Assembly (NCBI GenBank): GCA_008363385.1
Contig: RHKY01000009.1
Span: forward strand, 1 to 64,000
Origin: Acidobacteriota bacterium
GTDB lineage: Bacteria > Acidobacteriota > Thermoanaerobaculia > UBA5066
Direction of reading: 5' to 3'
Length of the DNA: 64,000 bases
Part shown: piece by piece, positions 18,895 to 28,936 of the stretch
How positions within the stretch are numbered: position 1 is the first letter of the stretch
Layout of the letters: every line of letters begins with the position of its first letter
Program-made: the position numbers and the translations under genes
The notes under the pieces: generated by a model
Seen by the model: only the letters and a program-made list of their open reading frames with translations
The model's database searches: none
What the model was told of the DNA's origin: nothing

Positions 18895-20612
18895 CGCCCG
18901 CCCTGGGCCTTCTTCTCGATCCTGGCCCAGGTGTCCCTCAGGCCGACGGAGCGGTTCAGGACGAGGGCGCCGGGGGCCGAGTCCGGGTCGACGACGAAGT
19001 AGCCGAGGCGCTCCAGCTGGAGGAAGTCGAGGGGCTTCCTCGACGCGAGCGAAGGCTCCACGAAGCCGCGCTTCACGACGAGCGACTCCGGGTTCAGGTT
19101 CGAGAGGAAGTCCTTCCCCTCGGGGGCGTCGTCGGGGTCCTCCTTCGTGAAGAGCCGGTCGTAGAGGCGGACCTCCACGGGGAGGGCGTGCGCGGTGGAG
19201 ACCCAGTGGATCGTCCCCTTGACCTTGCGTGTCCCTGCCGTGTCGCCGCCCTTCGTCGCCGGGTCGTACGTGCAGCGGAGCTCCGTCACCTCGCCGGTCG
19301 CGTTCCTGACGACCTCCTCGCAGCGGACGACGTAGCCCCAGCGGAGGCGCACCTCCTGCCCGGGCGAGAGGCGGTGGTACTTCGGCGGCGGGACCTCGCG
19401 GAAGTCGTCCCGCTCGATCAGGAGCTCCCGGGTGAACTCGACCTTCCGGGTCCCGGCGGAGGGGTCCTCCGGGTTGTTGACGGCGTCGAGCTCTTCCACC
19501 TTCCCCTCGGGGAAGTTCGTCAGGACGACCTTCAGCGGTTCGAGGACGCCGAGGTAGCGCGGCGCGCGCCGGTTCAGGTCCTCGCGCAGGCAGTGCTCGA
19601 GGAGAGCCACGTCCACGACGCTGTCCCGCTTGGCCAGGCCGATCCTCTCGCAGAAGTCGCGGATCGCCTCGGGCGTGTAGCCGCGGCGGCGGAGGCCCGC
19701 GATCGTCGGCATCCGCGGGTCGTCCCAGCCGCGCACGTGCCCGCCCGTGACGAGGTGCAGGAGCTTCCGCTTGGAGAGGAGCGTGTAGGTCAGGTTCAGC
19801 CGGGCGAACTCGATCTGCCGCGGGCGCTTCGGGAGGTCGAGCGCCGCGAGGCACCAGTCGTAGAGGGGGCGGTGGTCCTCGAACTCCAGCGTGCAGAGGG
19901 AGTGGGTGATCCCCTCGACCCAGTCCGAGATGGCGTGGGCGTAGTCGTACATCGGGTAGACGCACCACGCGTCTCCCGTCCGGTGGTGGGTCGCCTTTCG
20001 GATCCGGAAGAGGGCCGGGTCGCGCAGGTTGATGTTGGGCGAGGCCATGTCGATCCGCGCGCGGAGCGTCCGCGAGCCGTCGGGGAACTCGCCCGCGCGC
20101 ATCCGCCGGAAGAGGTCGAGGCTCTCCTCGGCGCCCCGGTCGCGGTACGGGCTGTTCCGCCCGGGCTCGGTCAGGGTCCCGCGGTACTCCCTCACCTCGT
20201 CGGCCGTCAGGTCGCAGACGTAGGCGAGGCCGCGGCGGATCAGCTCCTCGCCGAACCCGTAGAGCCGCTCGAAGTAGTCCGAGGCGTAGTAGAGCCTCTC
20301 CGCCCAGTCGAAGCCGAGCCAGCGGACGTCCTCCTGGATGGAGTCGACGTACTCGACGTCCTCCTTCAGCGGGTTCGTGTCGTCGAAGCGGAGGTTGCAC
20401 GTCCCGCCGTACTCCTGCGCGATCCCGAAGTTCAGGCAGATCGACTTGGCGTGCCCGATGTGGAGGTAGCCGTTCGGCTCGGGCGGGAAGCGGGTGGCCA
20501 CGCGGCCCGCGTGCTTCCCCGTCCGGACGTCCTCGTCGACGATCTCGCGGATGAAGTCCTTCCCCGCGGCGGCGGGGGCGCTCTCGGGCGTCGGGGTTCG
20601 GGTGTCGTCCAT
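18891..20612 (-). CDS. glnS: glutaminyl-tRNA synthetase
   Basis: 573 residues. The class I HIGH motif is in [14 protein letters not shown] and the KMSKS-like motif is LLSKRKL. The catalytic domain is followed by the two-part beta-barrel anticodon-binding domain ([32 protein letters not shown]). The ATG is at 20612. It charges tRNA-Gln directly, so the cell need not rely on the GatCAB amidation route for Gln. It sits 23 nt downstream of gltX on the same strand, probably one operon with the vanZ-like gene. Confidence 0.97.
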   Translation of the reverse strand: MDDTRTPTPESAPAAAGKDFIREIVDEDVRTGKHAGRVATRFPPEPNGYLHIGHAKSICLNFGIAQEYGGTCNLRFDDTNPLKEDVEYVDSIQEDVRWLGFDWAERLYYASDYFERLYGFGEELIRRGLAYVCDLTADEVREYRGTLTEPGRNSPYRDRGAEESLDLFRRMRAGEFPDGSRTLRARIDMASPNINLRDPALFRIRKATHHRTGDAWCVYPMYDYAHAISDWVEGITHSLCTLEFEDHRPLYDWCLAALDLPKRPRQIEFARLNLTYTLLSKRKLLHLVTGGHVRGWDDPRMPTIAGLRRRGYTPEAIRDFCERIGLAKRDSVVDVALLEHCLREDLNRRAPRYLGVLEPLKVVLTNFPEGKVEELDAVNNPEDPSAGTRKVEFTRELLIERDDFREVPPPKYHRLSPGQEVRLRWGYVVRCEEVVRNATGEVTELRCTYDPATKGGDTAGTRKVKGTIHWVSTAHALPVEVRLYDRLFTKEDPDDAPEGKDFLSNLNPESLVVKRGFVEPSLASRKPLDFLQLERLGYFVVDPDSAPGALVLNRSVGLRDTWARIEKKAQGGR

Positions 20613-20635
20613 GCGTCTCCTCGGGGGGGCGGGCG

Positions 20636-22048
20636 CTAGCGGGAGGCCTCGACGAGGTCCGCGAGCGCGCGGATCCGGCGGAGGGCCGTCTCCTTGCCCA
20701 GGACCTCGATCAGCTCGAACAGGGGCGGGGAGGCGAGGGTGCCCGTCAGGGCGAGGCGGACCGGCTGGGCCAGGTCGCCCAGCTTCACGCCGCGCTCGGC
20801 GGCGAGCGCGCGAGCGGCCTCCTCGAGCGAGGCGTGCACGAAGGGGTCGGCCGCCTCGACCCGCGCGGCGAAGGCGCGGAGGAGCTCTCCGCTCGCGGGC
20901 TTGCCGAACTTCTTCATGCCGCCCTCGTCGTAGGAGGAGGGGTCGGGGCCGTAGACCGCGAGGGCCGCGGCCAGCTCGCGGAGCGTCCGGCAGCGCGAGC
21001 GGTGGAGCGCGACGGCCTTCTCGAGCGTCGCGCGGTCCCGGCCGGGGAGGCCGAACGGGGCGAGGTCGTCGACGAGGCGGCCGACGGGCGCCTCCTGCAG
21101 GAGCTGCCCGTTCATCCACGCCAGCTTCTCGTGGTCGAAGCGCGACGGGGAGGGTCCGATCCTCTCGAGCGAGAAGAGGGAGACCATCTCGTCGAGGGTC
21201 ATCCGCTCGCGGTCCTCGCCCGGGGACCAGCCGAGGAGGGCGAGGAAGTTCACGAGCGCCTCGGGGAGGTAACCCTGCGCGCGGAACTCCTCGACCCCGG
21301 CGGCGCCGTGCCTCTTGGAGAGCTTCTTGCCGTCCGGTCCGAGGATCATCCCGAGGTGGGCGAAGACGGGGGGCGCTTCGCCCAGGGCGCGGAAGAGGGC
21401 GACGTGCTTCGGGGTGTTCGGGAGGTGGTCGACGCCGCGGACGACGTGCGTGATCCCCATCGCCACGTCGTCGACGCAGACGGAGAAGTGGTAGAGCGGG
21501 TGGCCGTCCGAGCGGACGAGGACGAAGTCGTCCAGGGCGTCGGCCGGGAACTCGGCCCGCCCCTGGACGACGTCGTCCACGACGATCGGCTCGTCCGGCA
21601 TCTTCAGGCGGACGACGAACCGCTCGCCCGCCTCGGCGCGCCGCTCGGACTCTTCCGCCGGGATCGAGCGCCCGGCGCCCGTGTACCGGAAGGTCCGCCC
21701 CTCGGCCTCGGCCTCTTTCCGCATCGCCTCCAGCTCCTCGGGCGTCTCGAAGGCGCGGTAGGCCTTCCCCTCTCGGAGGAGGCGCTCCGCGGCCTCGCGG
21801 TAGAGGGGGTACCGCTCGCTCTGGCGGTACGGGCCCTCGTCCCACGCCAGGCCGAGCCATGTCATCGCCTCGAGGATCTGGTCGACGAGCTCCGGGCGGT
21901 TCCGCTCGACGTCGGTGTCCTCGATCCGGAGGACGAAGGTCCCTCCGTGGCGGCGCGCGAAGAGGAAGTTGTAGAGGGCCGTCCGCGCGCCTCCCACGTG
22001 GAGCGAGCCGGTCGGGGAGGGGGCGAAGCGGACCCGCGGCGGCGTCAT
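20636..22048 (-). CDS. gltX: glutamyl-tRNA synthetase
   Basis: 470 residues. The class I HIGH-type motif is [19 protein letters not shown], and the KMSKS motif is KKLSKRHGA. The C-terminal alpha-helical anticodon-binding domain is of the bacterial GluRS type. With glnS next to it, this enzyme is probably the discriminating form that charges only tRNA-Glu, but that cannot be proved from sequence by eye. A TAAGAT hexamer lies 9 nt before the ATG, divergent from the EamA gene promoter, so the mRNA may be leaderless. Confidence 0.97.
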   Translation of the reverse strand: MTPPRVRFAPSPTGSLHVGGARTALYNFLFARRHGGTFVLRIEDTDVERNRPELVDQILEAMTWLGLAWDEGPYRQSERYPLYREAAERLLREGKAYRAFETPEELEAMRKEAEAEGRTFRYTGAGRSIPAEESERRAEAGERFVVRLKMPDEPIVVDDVVQGRAEFPADALDDFVLVRSDGHPLYHFSVCVDDVAMGITHVVRGVDHLPNTPKHVALFRALGEAPPVFAHLGMILGPDGKKLSKRHGAAGVEEFRAQGYLPEALVNFLALLGWSPGEDRERMTLDEMVSLFSLERIGPSPSRFDHEKLAWMNGQLLQEAPVGRLVDDLAPFGLPGRDRATLEKAVALHRSRCRTLRELAAALAVYGPDPSSYDEGGMKKFGKPASGELLRAFAARVEAADPFVHASLEEAARALAAERGVKLGDLAQPVRLALTGTLASPPLFELIEVLGKETALRRIRALADLVEASR

Positions 22049-22067
22049 CGGCGGCGGATCTTACCCG

Positions 22068-22073
22068 TATGAT
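22068..22073 (+). promoter_or_regulatory. -10 element for the EamA gene, 8 nt from the ATG
   Basis: TATGAT ends 8 nt before the start codon at 22082. On the other strand TAAGAT (plus bases 22058-22063) plays the same part for gltX. The two divergent promoters nearly overlap. Confidence 0.5.
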
Positions 22074-22081
22074 CCCGCGCG

Positions 22082-22987
22082 ATGCCGGCCGGGGGACGCT
22101 CGCCGTGGGGCGCGGATCTGGCCCTCGTCGGGGTGACTGCGATCTGGGGGACGACGTTCGTCGTGAACCGGCTCGTCCTCGAGGACTCCCCGCCGCTCCT
22201 CTTCCTCGTCCTGAGGTTCGGCCTGGCGGCCCTCGTCCTGGCGGCGCTGACGCGGGGGCGCCCGACGACCCCCGGCCTCGTCCGGCACGGGGCGCTCCTG
22301 GGAGTCCTGCTGGCGGTGAGCATCGGGTGCCAGATCACCGGGCAGCTCTTCACGACGGCCTCGAAGGCGGCGTTCATCACCGGCCTCTCCGTCCCGCTGA
22401 CGCCCGTCGTCTCCTTCCTCGTCGCCCGGAAGGTCCCCACGCGCGAGAACCTCGCGGGGATCCTGCTGGCGACCGGCGGCTTCGCGGTCCTGGCCTGGCC
22501 TCGGGACGCCTCCGGCGTCTCGCCCGGGGACCTCCTCGTCCTCGTCACGGCGGTCATCTACGCGTGGCTCATCTTCTTCCTCGGCGAGACCTCGCCCCTC
22601 CACGACGCGAGGCGGTACGCCTTCGTCCAGATCTCCTTCGCGGCCGCCGGGGTCCTCGCCGGGCGCCTGCTCCTGACGCCCTTCCTCGGCGGGGAGGGCG
22701 CCTTCCTCGCGGCGGAGGCGCGCGCGCTCCCGCGCACGGGCGGCTTCCTCCTGGCGGTCCTCTGGATGGCCCTGATGGCCACGGTCGTGACGTTCGTCGT
22801 CCAGACATGGGCGCAGGCCCGGATGTCGGCCACGCACGCCGCGATCATCTTCGCCCTGGAGCCGGTCTTCACCGCCCTCTTCGCCGCGGCCGTCCTCGGA
22901 GAGCGGATGGGCCGCCGCGACGTCGCCGGCGCGGCGCTCATCCTGGCCGGGATCCTCGTCTCGGACTGGCCCCGCGGGAGGCGCTGA
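22082..22987 (+). CDS. EamA/DMT-family transporter
   Basis: 301 residues with about ten hydrophobic segments arranged as two five-helix EamA repeats, the usual size for the drug/metabolite transporter superfamily. The first repeat opens with [17 protein letters not shown] and the second ends with [25 protein letters not shown]. Substrates of this family range from amino acids to metabolites; none can be assigned here. It diverges from gltX. No ribosome site is seen and a -10-like hexamer lies 8 nt upstream, so the message may be leaderless. Confidence 0.88.
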   Translation: MPAGGRSPWGADLALVGVTAIWGTTFVVNRLVLEDSPPLLFLVLRFGLAALVLAALTRGRPTTPGLVRHGALLGVLLAVSIGCQITGQLFTTASKAAFITGLSVPLTPVVSFLVARKVPTRENLAGILLATGGFAVLAWPRDASGVSPGDLLVLVTAVIYAWLIFFLGETSPLHDARRYAFVQISFAAAGVLAGRLLLTPFLGGEGAFLAAEARALPRTGGFLLAVLWMALMATVVTFVVQTWAQARMSATHAAIIFALEPVFTALFAAAVLGERMGRRDVAGAALILAGILVSDWPRGRR

Positions 22988-23006
22988 CCCGCGGGGGGGC
23001 GGCCCG

Positions 23007-24350
23007 TCAGTCGAGCGGGAAGGTCAGGGTGTAGGCGTAGGGGCCGCGCGCCACGACGAGGACGATCCCCGAGCGGGACCAGCCCGCCTCCACCGCCTTG
23101 GTCACCTCCTCGACGGTCCGCACCTTCCGGCCGTTGACGGCCAGCAGGCCGTCGCCCGGCTCGACCCCCCTCCGGTCCGCCGGGGAGTCGGGGGCGACCC
23201 CGCTGACCCGGAGCGCCCCGTTCCTCTGCGCGAGCGAGACGCCGACCTCCGTCTTGAGGACCGAGAGGCCGAGGTCCTCCGGGGCGCGGGCGGTCCGGAC
23301 CCTGAGGTTCAGATCCCTGCCCTCGCGCGAGACGACGAGCGGGACCTCTCGCCCCGGCTCGAGCGACGCCAGGGTCGTGTCGAAGTCCTCGCGGCCCTCG
23401 ACGGACCGGCCGGCCAGCGAGACGACGAGGTCGCCCGGCTCGACGCCCGCGGCCATGGCGGGGGAGGAGGGGTAGACGGACCTCACGCTCATGCCGAGCC
23501 CCTTGGCGGAGGCGCGGCCCCGGTCGGACGTCAACGTCGCCCCGCGGACGCCCAGCCAGACCGGCTTCACCTCGCCGAAGCGGAGGAGGTCGTCGGCGAT
23601 CCGCTTGGCGCGCTCCACGGGGATCGCGAAGCCGATGGTGTTGGCGCCTCCGACGATCGCCGTGTTGATGCCGATCAGCTCCCCCCGGACGTTCACGAGC
23701 GCCCCGCCCGAGTTCCCGGGGTTGATCGCGGCGTCGGTCTGGAGGAAGTCCGAGTAGGTCCGCCCGCTCTCGCCCCGCACGGAGCGGTGGATGGCCGAGA
23801 CGATGCCGGTGGTGACGGTGTTCGAGAGGCCGAACGGGTTCCCCACCGCGATGGCCGGCTCGCCGATCAGGAGGTCGGCCGTGGAGCCGAGCCGGATCGC
23901 GGGGAGCGGCCCCTTCGCCTCGACCTTCAGGACCGCCAGGTCGTTCTCGGAGTCGGCGCCGAGGACCTCGGCCTCCAGCTCGCGCCCGTCGGCCGTCGTG
24001 ACGAAGATCCGGGAAGCCCCGGAGACGACGTGGTCGTTCGTGACGACGACCCCGGTCGTGTCGATCACGACCCCCGACCCGAGCGACTCCGTCGCGTAGC
24101 CGCGCTGCCTCCGGTCGGGGCCCCCGAAGCTGAAGAAGTCCTCGAAGACGGAGGACCGCCGCCTCACGAGCCGCTCGGCCGAGACGTTGACGACCGACGG
24201 GCCGGCCTTCTCGACCGCCACCACGACCGGGGTCCGGCGAGGGTCGTCGGGCACGGGGCGCTGGCCGAAGAGGGGCGCCGTGAGGAGGAGCGGCAGGGCT
24301 CCTGCCAGGCAAACGAGATCGGGTCTTGACGAACGGAGGCGGTTTCTCAT
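23007..24350 (-). CDS. periplasmic HtrA/DegP-like serine protease with two PDZ domains
   Basis: 447 residues, with a hydrophobic N-terminus (LVCLAGALPLLLTAPLFG) acting as signal peptide or anchor. The trypsin-like domain shows His in VVTNDHVV, Asp in SENDLAVLK and Ser in NPGNSGGAL, the full catalytic triad. Two PDZ domains follow (about 270-350 and 370-440; PSSPAMAAGVEPGDLV and PDSPADRRGVEPGDGL). These proteases remove or refold damaged envelope proteins. It diverges from the Rrf2-like gene. On its strand TTGAAA and TAGATT, 18 nt apart, form a promoter whose -10 abuts the ATG, so translation may begin further in. Confidence 0.9.
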   Translation of the reverse strand: MRNRLRSSRPDLVCLAGALPLLLTAPLFGQRPVPDDPRRTPVVVAVEKAGPSVVNVSAERLVRRRSSVFEDFFSFGGPDRRQRGYATESLGSGVVIDTTGVVVTNDHVVSGASRIFVTTADGRELEAEVLGADSENDLAVLKVEAKGPLPAIRLGSTADLLIGEPAIAVGNPFGLSNTVTTGIVSAIHRSVRGESGRTYSDFLQTDAAINPGNSGGALVNVRGELIGINTAIVGGANTIGFAIPVERAKRIADDLLRFGEVKPVWLGVRGATLTSDRGRASAKGLGMSVRSVYPSSPAMAAGVEPGDLVVSLAGRSVEGREDFDTTLASLEPGREVPLVVSREGRDLNLRVRTARAPEDLGLSVLKTEVGVSLAQRNGALRVSGVAPDSPADRRGVEPGDGLLAVNGRKVRTVEEVTKAVEAGWSRSGIVLVVARGPYAYTLTFPLD

Positions 24351-24353
24351 AAT
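24326..24353 (+). promoter_or_regulatory. sigma-70-like promoter for the Rrf2-like gene and cysK
   Basis: TTGACG (24326-24331) and CATAAT (24348-24353) are 16 nt apart. The region lies inside the 5' end of the divergent protease gene. The predicted start at about 24360 leaves a leader of about 22 nt holding an AGGAG ribosome site. Confidence 0.65.
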
Positions 24354-24381
24354 CTACAAATACCTGATAGGAGATTTCAAG

Positions 24382-24792
24382 ATTTTAGGAACCAGACAGA
24401 GGAAAGCGATCGAGGCCATGGTGGAGCTGCTCCTGAGACCCGAGCGTGAGACCTCCTCGGCCGAGCTGGCCGAGGCCCTTGGGACCTCGCGCGAGTCGGT
24501 CTACCAGCTCCTCCTGCCGCTCGTGAAGGCGGGCTACGTCCGGGCGGGGCGGGGCCGGAACGGCGGCTACCGGTCCGCTCCGGGAGCCGAGTCGCTCCCC
24601 GTCGCGGACGTGGTGGCGCCGTACGGCGGCCTCGGGACGGAGTCTGTTCTGGGCCAGAAGGAGCCTCCCGCCATTCACGAGCTGGTGCGCCGGGCCGACG
24701 AAGCGTATCGCCGGGTCCTCGACGGGACGACCGTCGGGGAGCTCGCGGCGTCCGTCCGGGCGTCGCGAGAGGCGCTGGTCTGGGAGATCTAG
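24382..24792 (+). CDS. Rrf2-family transcriptional regulator (probable ATT start)
   Basis: 136 residues if translation starts at the ATT at 24382, which has AGGAG (24369-24373) at ideal 8-nt spacing. The first ATG (24418) would cut off the first helix ([12 protein letters not shown]) of the winged helix-turn-helix and has no good ribosome site. The HTH is [29 protein letters not shown] with the wing [13 protein letters not shown], as in Rrf2/IscR/CymR. No Cys cluster for an Fe-S centre is visible. It lies 58 nt upstream of cysK. CymR is an Rrf2 protein that controls cysteine genes in Bacillus, so a similar role here is plausible. Confidence 0.7.
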   Translation: MLGTRQRKAIEAMVELLLRPERETSSAELAEALGTSRESVYQLLLPLVKAGYVRAGRGRNGGYRSAPGAESLPVADVVAPYGGLGTESVLGQKEPPAIHELVRRADEAYRRVLDGTTVGELAASVRASREALVWEI

Positions 24793-24850
24793 CAAACGCG
24801 GGGCCGCCCCGCCGACGGGCCCGGCCGGGAGCCGGGAAGGAGAGACCGCC

Positions 24851-25816
24851 ATGAAGATCGCCGCCGACGTGACGAAGCTGATCGGCAACACGCCGCTCGT
24901 CCGCCTGAACCGGATGGCCGAAGGGACCGCTCCCGGGAGCGTCGTCGCGGCCAAGCTGGAGTTCTTCAACCCCGCCCACTCGGTCAAGGACCGGATCGGC
25001 GTGGCGATGGTCGAGGCGCTGGAGCGGGAAGGGAAGATCCGGCCGGGCAAGAGCGTCCTGGTCGAGCCGACCTCGGGGAACACCGGAATCGCGCTGGCGT
25101 TCGTGGCCGCCGCCAAGGGGTACCGGCTGGTCCTGACGATGCCGGAGACGATGTCCCTGGAGCGGCGGAAGGTCCTCCGGCTCCTCGGGGCCGAGCTGGT
25201 CCTCACCCCCGGGCCGCTCGGCATGAAGGGGGCGATCGCCCGGGCCCAGGAGCTCCTCGCCGAGATCGGCCCCGACGCCGTGATCCCGCAGCAGTTCGAG
25301 AACCCCGCCAACCCGGCGATCCACGAGGCCACGACCGGGCCGGAGCTCTGGAACGACACGGACGGGACGATGGACGTCCTCGTGGGCGGCGTCGGGACGG
25401 GGGGGACGCTGACGGGGGTGGGCCGTTTCTGGAAGCCGAGGAAGCCCGGCCTGAAGGTCGTCGCCGTCGAGCCGGTCCACTCCCCGGTCCTCTCGGGAGG
25501 CGCTCCGGGGCCCCACAAGATCCAGGGGATCGGCGCCGGCTTCGTCCCGAAGAACCTCGACACGTCGGTCGTCGACGAGGTCGTCCAGGTGACGAACGAC
25601 CAGGCGTTCACGACCGCCCGTCGCCTGGCGCGGGAGGAGGGGATCCTGGCCGGGATCTCCTCCGGCGCGGCGGCGTTCGCCGCGCTGGAGGTGGCCCGCA
25701 GGCCCCAGAGCGCCGGGAAGCTGGTCGTCTTCGTCGTCCCGTCCACCTCGGAGAGGTACATCTCGACCGACCTCTTCAAGGAGGACGAGATCCCCCCCGC
25801 GGCCCCGACGATCTGA
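24851..25816 (+). CDS. cysK: cysteine synthase A (O-acetylserine sulfhydrylase)
   Basis: 321 residues. The PLP lysine is in [11 protein letters not shown], and the substrate loop is [10 protein letters not shown]. The phosphate-binding loop is [15 protein letters not shown], and [12 protein letters not shown] lies near the C-terminus. It joins sulfide to O-acetylserine to make cysteine. A GGAAGGAGAG ribosome site precedes the ATG. It follows an Rrf2-like regulator and probably shares its promoter. It ends 27 nt from the convergent clpB gene. Confidence 0.95.
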   Translation: MKIAADVTKLIGNTPLVRLNRMAEGTAPGSVVAAKLEFFNPAHSVKDRIGVAMVEALEREGKIRPGKSVLVEPTSGNTGIALAFVAAAKGYRLVLTMPETMSLERRKVLRLLGAELVLTPGPLGMKGAIARAQELLAEIGPDAVIPQQFENPANPAIHEATTGPELWNDTDGTMDVLVGGVGTGGTLTGVGRFWKPRKPGLKVVAVEPVHSPVLSGGAPGPHKIQGIGAGFVPKNLDTSVVDEVVQVTNDQAFTTARRLAREEGILAGISSGAAAFAALEVARRPQSAGKLVVFVVPSTSERYISTDLFKEDEIPPAAPTI

Positions 25817-25843
25817 CGGCGGGGCGCGGGGCAGCGGACGGAC

Positions 25844-28456
25844 TCAGGCGGGGGCCGCCTCTACGGCCCCCGCCCCGAGGGCGAACGCGAGGCCGAGGGG
25901 CCCCGCCTCCAGGGTGACGGTGTCGCCCGTCTTCACCTCCGCGGAGAGGAGCTTCAGCGAGAGCGGGTCGAGGACCTCCTTCTGGATCCTGCGCTTCAGC
26001 GGGCGCGCCCCGAAGAGCGGGTCGAACGCGGCCTCGGCGAGCAGCCGGCAGGCTCCGGCGGTCCACGCGAGAGTGACCCCGCGGGCGGCCACCACCTCCG
26101 CCACCCGCCGGAGCTGGATCTCGACGATCCGCTCCATGTCCTCGCGCGACAGGCGGTGGAAGACGATCACGTCGTCGATCCGGTTCAGGAACTCCGGCTT
26201 GAAGTGCTGGCGCAGCTCGGCCTCCACGCGCCGCTTCAGCTCCGCCTCGTCCTCGCCGGCGTGCTCCTGCAGGACCCAGCTCGCCACGTTCGACGTCATG
26301 ACGACGACGACGTTCTTGAAGTCGACGACGCGGCCCTTGCCGTCCGTCAGGCGGCCGTCGTCGAGGACCTGCAGGAGGGTCGACCAGACGTCCGGGTGCG
26401 CCTTCTCGATCTCGTCGAAGAGGACCACCGAGTAGGGACGGCGCCGCACGGCCTCGGTGAGCTGGCCCCCCTCGTCGTGGCCGATGTAGCCGGGGGGGGC
26501 CCCGATCATCCTCGAGACGGTGTGCCGCTCCTGGTACTCGGACATGTCGAGGCGGACCATCGCGTTCTCGTCGTCGAAGAGGAACTCCGCGAGCGCCCGG
26601 GCGAGCTCCGTCTTCCCGACGCCGGTGGGGCCGAGGAAGAGGAACGAGCCGACGGGGCGGCGCGGGTCCTTCAGCCCGGCGCGGGCGCGCCGGACGGCGG
26701 CGGCGACCGCGACGACGGCCTCGTCCTGCCCGACGACGCGGCGCCGGAGCCGCTCCTCCATCCTGAGGAGCTTCTGCGTCTCCCCCTCCACCATCTTCGA
26801 GACGGGGATGCCCGTCCACCGCGAGACGACCGCGGCGACGTCCTCCTCCTCCACCTTCTCGCGGAGGAAGCCGCCGCCCGCCTGGAGCTCCGACAGGCGC
26901 GCCGTGGCGGCGTCGAGGTCCCGCTGCAGCTGGTTCAGGACGCCGTACCGGAGCTCCGCGGCCCGGTTCAGGTCGCCCTGCCGCTCGGCCCGCTCGGCGT
27001 CGGCGCGGGCGTCCTCGATCCTCTTCTTCAGCTCGCGGATCCGCTGGATGGCCTCCTTCTCGTTCCGCCAGCGGGCCTTCATCCCGTCGGAGGACTCGCG
27101 CAGCTCGGCGAGCGCCCGCTCGAGGGCGGCCAGGCGCTCGCGCGCCGCCGGGGCGTCGTCCTTCTGGAGCGCCTTCCTCTCGATCTCGGCCTGGAGGACC
27201 TTCCGCTCCACCTCGTCGATCGCGGTCGGGAGGGAGTCGATCTCCATCTTCAGGCGCGAGGCGGCTTCGTCGATCAGGTCGATCGCCTTGTCGGGGAGGA
27301 AGCGGTCCGCGATGTACCTCTCCGAGAGGACGGCGGCCGCCACGAGGGCGGCGTCGGTGATCTTGACGCCGTGGTGGACCTCGTACCGCTCCTGCAGGCC
27401 GCGCAGGATCGAGACCGTGTCCTCGACGGAGGGCTCCCCGACGAGGACCGGCTGGAAGCGGCGCTCGAGAGCCGGGTCCTTCTCGACGTGCTTCCTGTAC
27501 TCGCCGATCGTCGTGGCGCCGATGGCGCGCAGGTCACCGCGGGCCAGAGCCGGCTTGAGCATGTTGCCGGCGTCCATCGCCCCCTCCGCCGCGCCCGCGC
27601 CGACGAGCGTGTGGAGCTCGTCGATGAAGAGGACGACCTTCCCCTCCGACTCCTCGACCTCCGCGAGGACGGCCTTCAGACGCTCCTCGAACTCGCCGCG
27701 GTACTTCGCGCCCGCCACCATCGCGCCCAGGTCGAGGGCGACGACGCGCTTGTCCTTCAGGTTCTCGGGGACGTCCCCCTGGACGATCCGCCGCGCCAGC
27801 CCCTCCACGACGGCCGTCTTGCCGACGCCCGGGTCCCCGATCAGGACGGGGTTGTTCTTCGTCCGGCGCGTGAGGACCTGCATCACGCGCCGGATCTCCT
27901 CGTCCCTCCCGATGACCGGGTCGAGCCTGCCGCGCCGGGCCAGCTCCGTCAGGTCGCGCGCGTACCGCTTGAGGGCCTGGTACTTCTCCTCGGCTCCGGG
28001 GTCCGTCACGCGGGCCGATCCGCGGACCTCCCGGAGCGCCGAGAGGAGGGAAGCCTCCGTCAGGCCCCTGGCGGTTAGCCTCTTCGCCGCGGCCGACCGG
28101 CCGTCCCTGAGGATCGCGAGAAGGAGGTGCTCGGAAGCCACGTAGTCGTCGTGGAACTCGCCCGCGAGCTTCCCGGCGAGGTCGAGGAGCTTCAGGAGCT
28201 GGGGCGAGAAGCGCGGCTCGTGGCCGTCGCCCTCGACGCGGGGGAGCCGGCCCAGCTCGGCGCCGAGGTCCTCGAGGCAGAGCTTCGCGGGGATTCCGAC
28301 CCTCTCCAGGATGGCGGGGACGCTGCCGTCCGCCTGCCGGATCAGCTCGGCGGCGACGTGCTCGGCCGTCACCTCGGGGTGACCCGAGGCCCGGGCGGAC
28401 TGGAGCGCCTTCTGGAGCGCCTCCTGGGACTTGAGGGTCAGCTGGTCCCGGTTCAT
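25844..28456 (-). CDS. clpB: ATP-dependent disaggregase ClpB
   Basis: 870 residues. Order of parts: Clp N-terminal repeats (1-145), first AAA+ module with [13 protein letters not shown], the coiled-coil middle domain (about 400-520, charged KRRxxD/ER-rich), and second AAA+ module with [14 protein letters not shown] and the tail [13 protein letters not shown]. The middle domain distinguishes ClpB from ClpA/ClpC. It works with DnaK to dissolve aggregates. A sigma-70-like promoter and a palindrome lie directly upstream. It converges with cysK. Confidence 0.96.
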   Translation of the reverse strand: MNRDQLTLKSQEALQKALQSARASGHPEVTAEHVAAELIRQADGSVPAILERVGIPAKLCLEDLGAELGRLPRVEGDGHEPRFSPQLLKLLDLAGKLAGEFHDDYVASEHLLLAILRDGRSAAAKRLTARGLTEASLLSALREVRGSARVTDPGAEEKYQALKRYARDLTELARRGRLDPVIGRDEEIRRVMQVLTRRTKNNPVLIGDPGVGKTAVVEGLARRIVQGDVPENLKDKRVVALDLGAMVAGAKYRGEFEERLKAVLAEVEESEGKVVLFIDELHTLVGAGAAEGAMDAGNMLKPALARGDLRAIGATTIGEYRKHVEKDPALERRFQPVLVGEPSVEDTVSILRGLQERYEVHHGVKITDAALVAAAVLSERYIADRFLPDKAIDLIDEAASRLKMEIDSLPTAIDEVERKVLQAEIERKALQKDDAPAARERLAALERALAELRESSDGMKARWRNEKEAIQRIRELKKRIEDARADAERAERQGDLNRAAELRYGVLNQLQRDLDAATARLSELQAGGGFLREKVEEEDVAAVVSRWTGIPVSKMVEGETQKLLRMEERLRRRVVGQDEAVVAVAAAVRRARAGLKDPRRPVGSFLFLGPTGVGKTELARALAEFLFDDENAMVRLDMSEYQERHTVSRMIGAPPGYIGHDEGGQLTEAVRRRPYSVVLFDEIEKAHPDVWSTLLQVLDDGRLTDGKGRVVDFKNVVVVMTSNVASWVLQEHAGEDEAELKRRVEAELRQHFKPEFLNRIDDVIVFHRLSREDMERIVEIQLRRVAEVVAARGVTLAWTAGACRLLAEAAFDPLFGARPLKRRIQKEVLDPLSLKLLSAEVKTGDTVTLEAGPLGLAFALGAGAVEAAPA

Positions 28457-28475
28457 GGTCGTCTCCTCGTCGCAG

Positions 28476-28504
28476 AATCTAATATCTCAGCTTGGCAGTA
28501 TCAA
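28476..28504 (-). promoter_or_regulatory. promoter of clpB
   Basis: On the minus strand TTGATA (plus 28499-28504) and TAGATT (plus 28476-28481) are 17 nt apart, followed by GAGGAGAC before the ATG. No CIRCE element or clear sigma-32 promoter is seen. Confidence 0.7.
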
Positions 28505-28510
28505 GTTTTT

Positions 28511-28529
28511 TCTACAGTGAGACTGTAGA
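28511..28529. promoter_or_regulatory. 19-bp palindrome upstream of clpB, likely operator
   Basis: TCTACAGT-GAG-ACTGTAGA is a perfect inverted repeat with 8-bp arms, 7 bp upstream of the clpB -35 in an unusually AT-rich patch. It has the look of a dimeric repressor or activator site. The protein that binds it is unknown. Confidence 0.55.
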
Positions 28530-28597
28530 TACCGACACATGGCACCTCACCTTTTCGGGGGATGCGGCGGAAGAGGCGTCTGGACTAGCTTGAAGAC

Positions 28598-28852
28598 GTG
28601 ATCCTGGTCCGTTCGGCCGGTGGCACCCTCTGCTTCCTGATCCGCCAGAAGGAGGAGGAGTCAGCGCTCGCCTCGCTCGCCCGGACCTATCCGGGTCGGC
28701 CCATCGAGGTCGTGCAGCGGAGGGCGGGCCTCCTGATCGCCTGCGTCGAGACTCCCGCGGGACTGACGGAACGTACGTCCCGGCCGCCGTTGTCGATCGT
28801 CGACCTCCAGCTGAACCAGGTGGACCCGAGCCGGCGGGCGAGCCTGAGCTGA
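28598..28852 (+). CDS. hypothetical small protein
   Basis: 84 residues from a GTG. The sequence (MILVRSAGGTLCFLIRQKEEE, SLARTYPGRPIEVVQRRAGLLIACVETPAG) looks like a real small alpha/beta protein and the codon pattern matches the neighbours. There is no ribosome site, but a TAGCTT hexamer ends 6 nt before the GTG, which fits the leaderless pattern seen elsewhere in the window. No family is recognised. It lies between clpB and truA. Confidence 0.4.
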   Translation: MILVRSAGGTLCFLIRQKEEESALASLARTYPGRPIEVVQRRAGLLIACVETPAGLTERTSRPPLSIVDLQLNQVDPSRRASLS

Positions 28853-28936
28853 CGGCCCCCGGAGGAGCCGGTCCTCTCCCGGGCGTCCCCGTGCACGGCG
28901 CGGCTGCCGGTGGCAGGATCCCGCGCGGAGGGACGC

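Noticed and set aside
28460-28510. CIRCE or sigma-32 promoter for clpB
   Set aside because: No TTAGCACTC-N9-GAGTGCTAA and no CCCCAT-type -10; a sigma-70-like promoter fits better.
28511-28529. BlaI/CopY-type operator
   Set aside because: The arms share ACA...TGT with such sites, but spacing and the lack of a BlaI-like gene nearby make the match weak.
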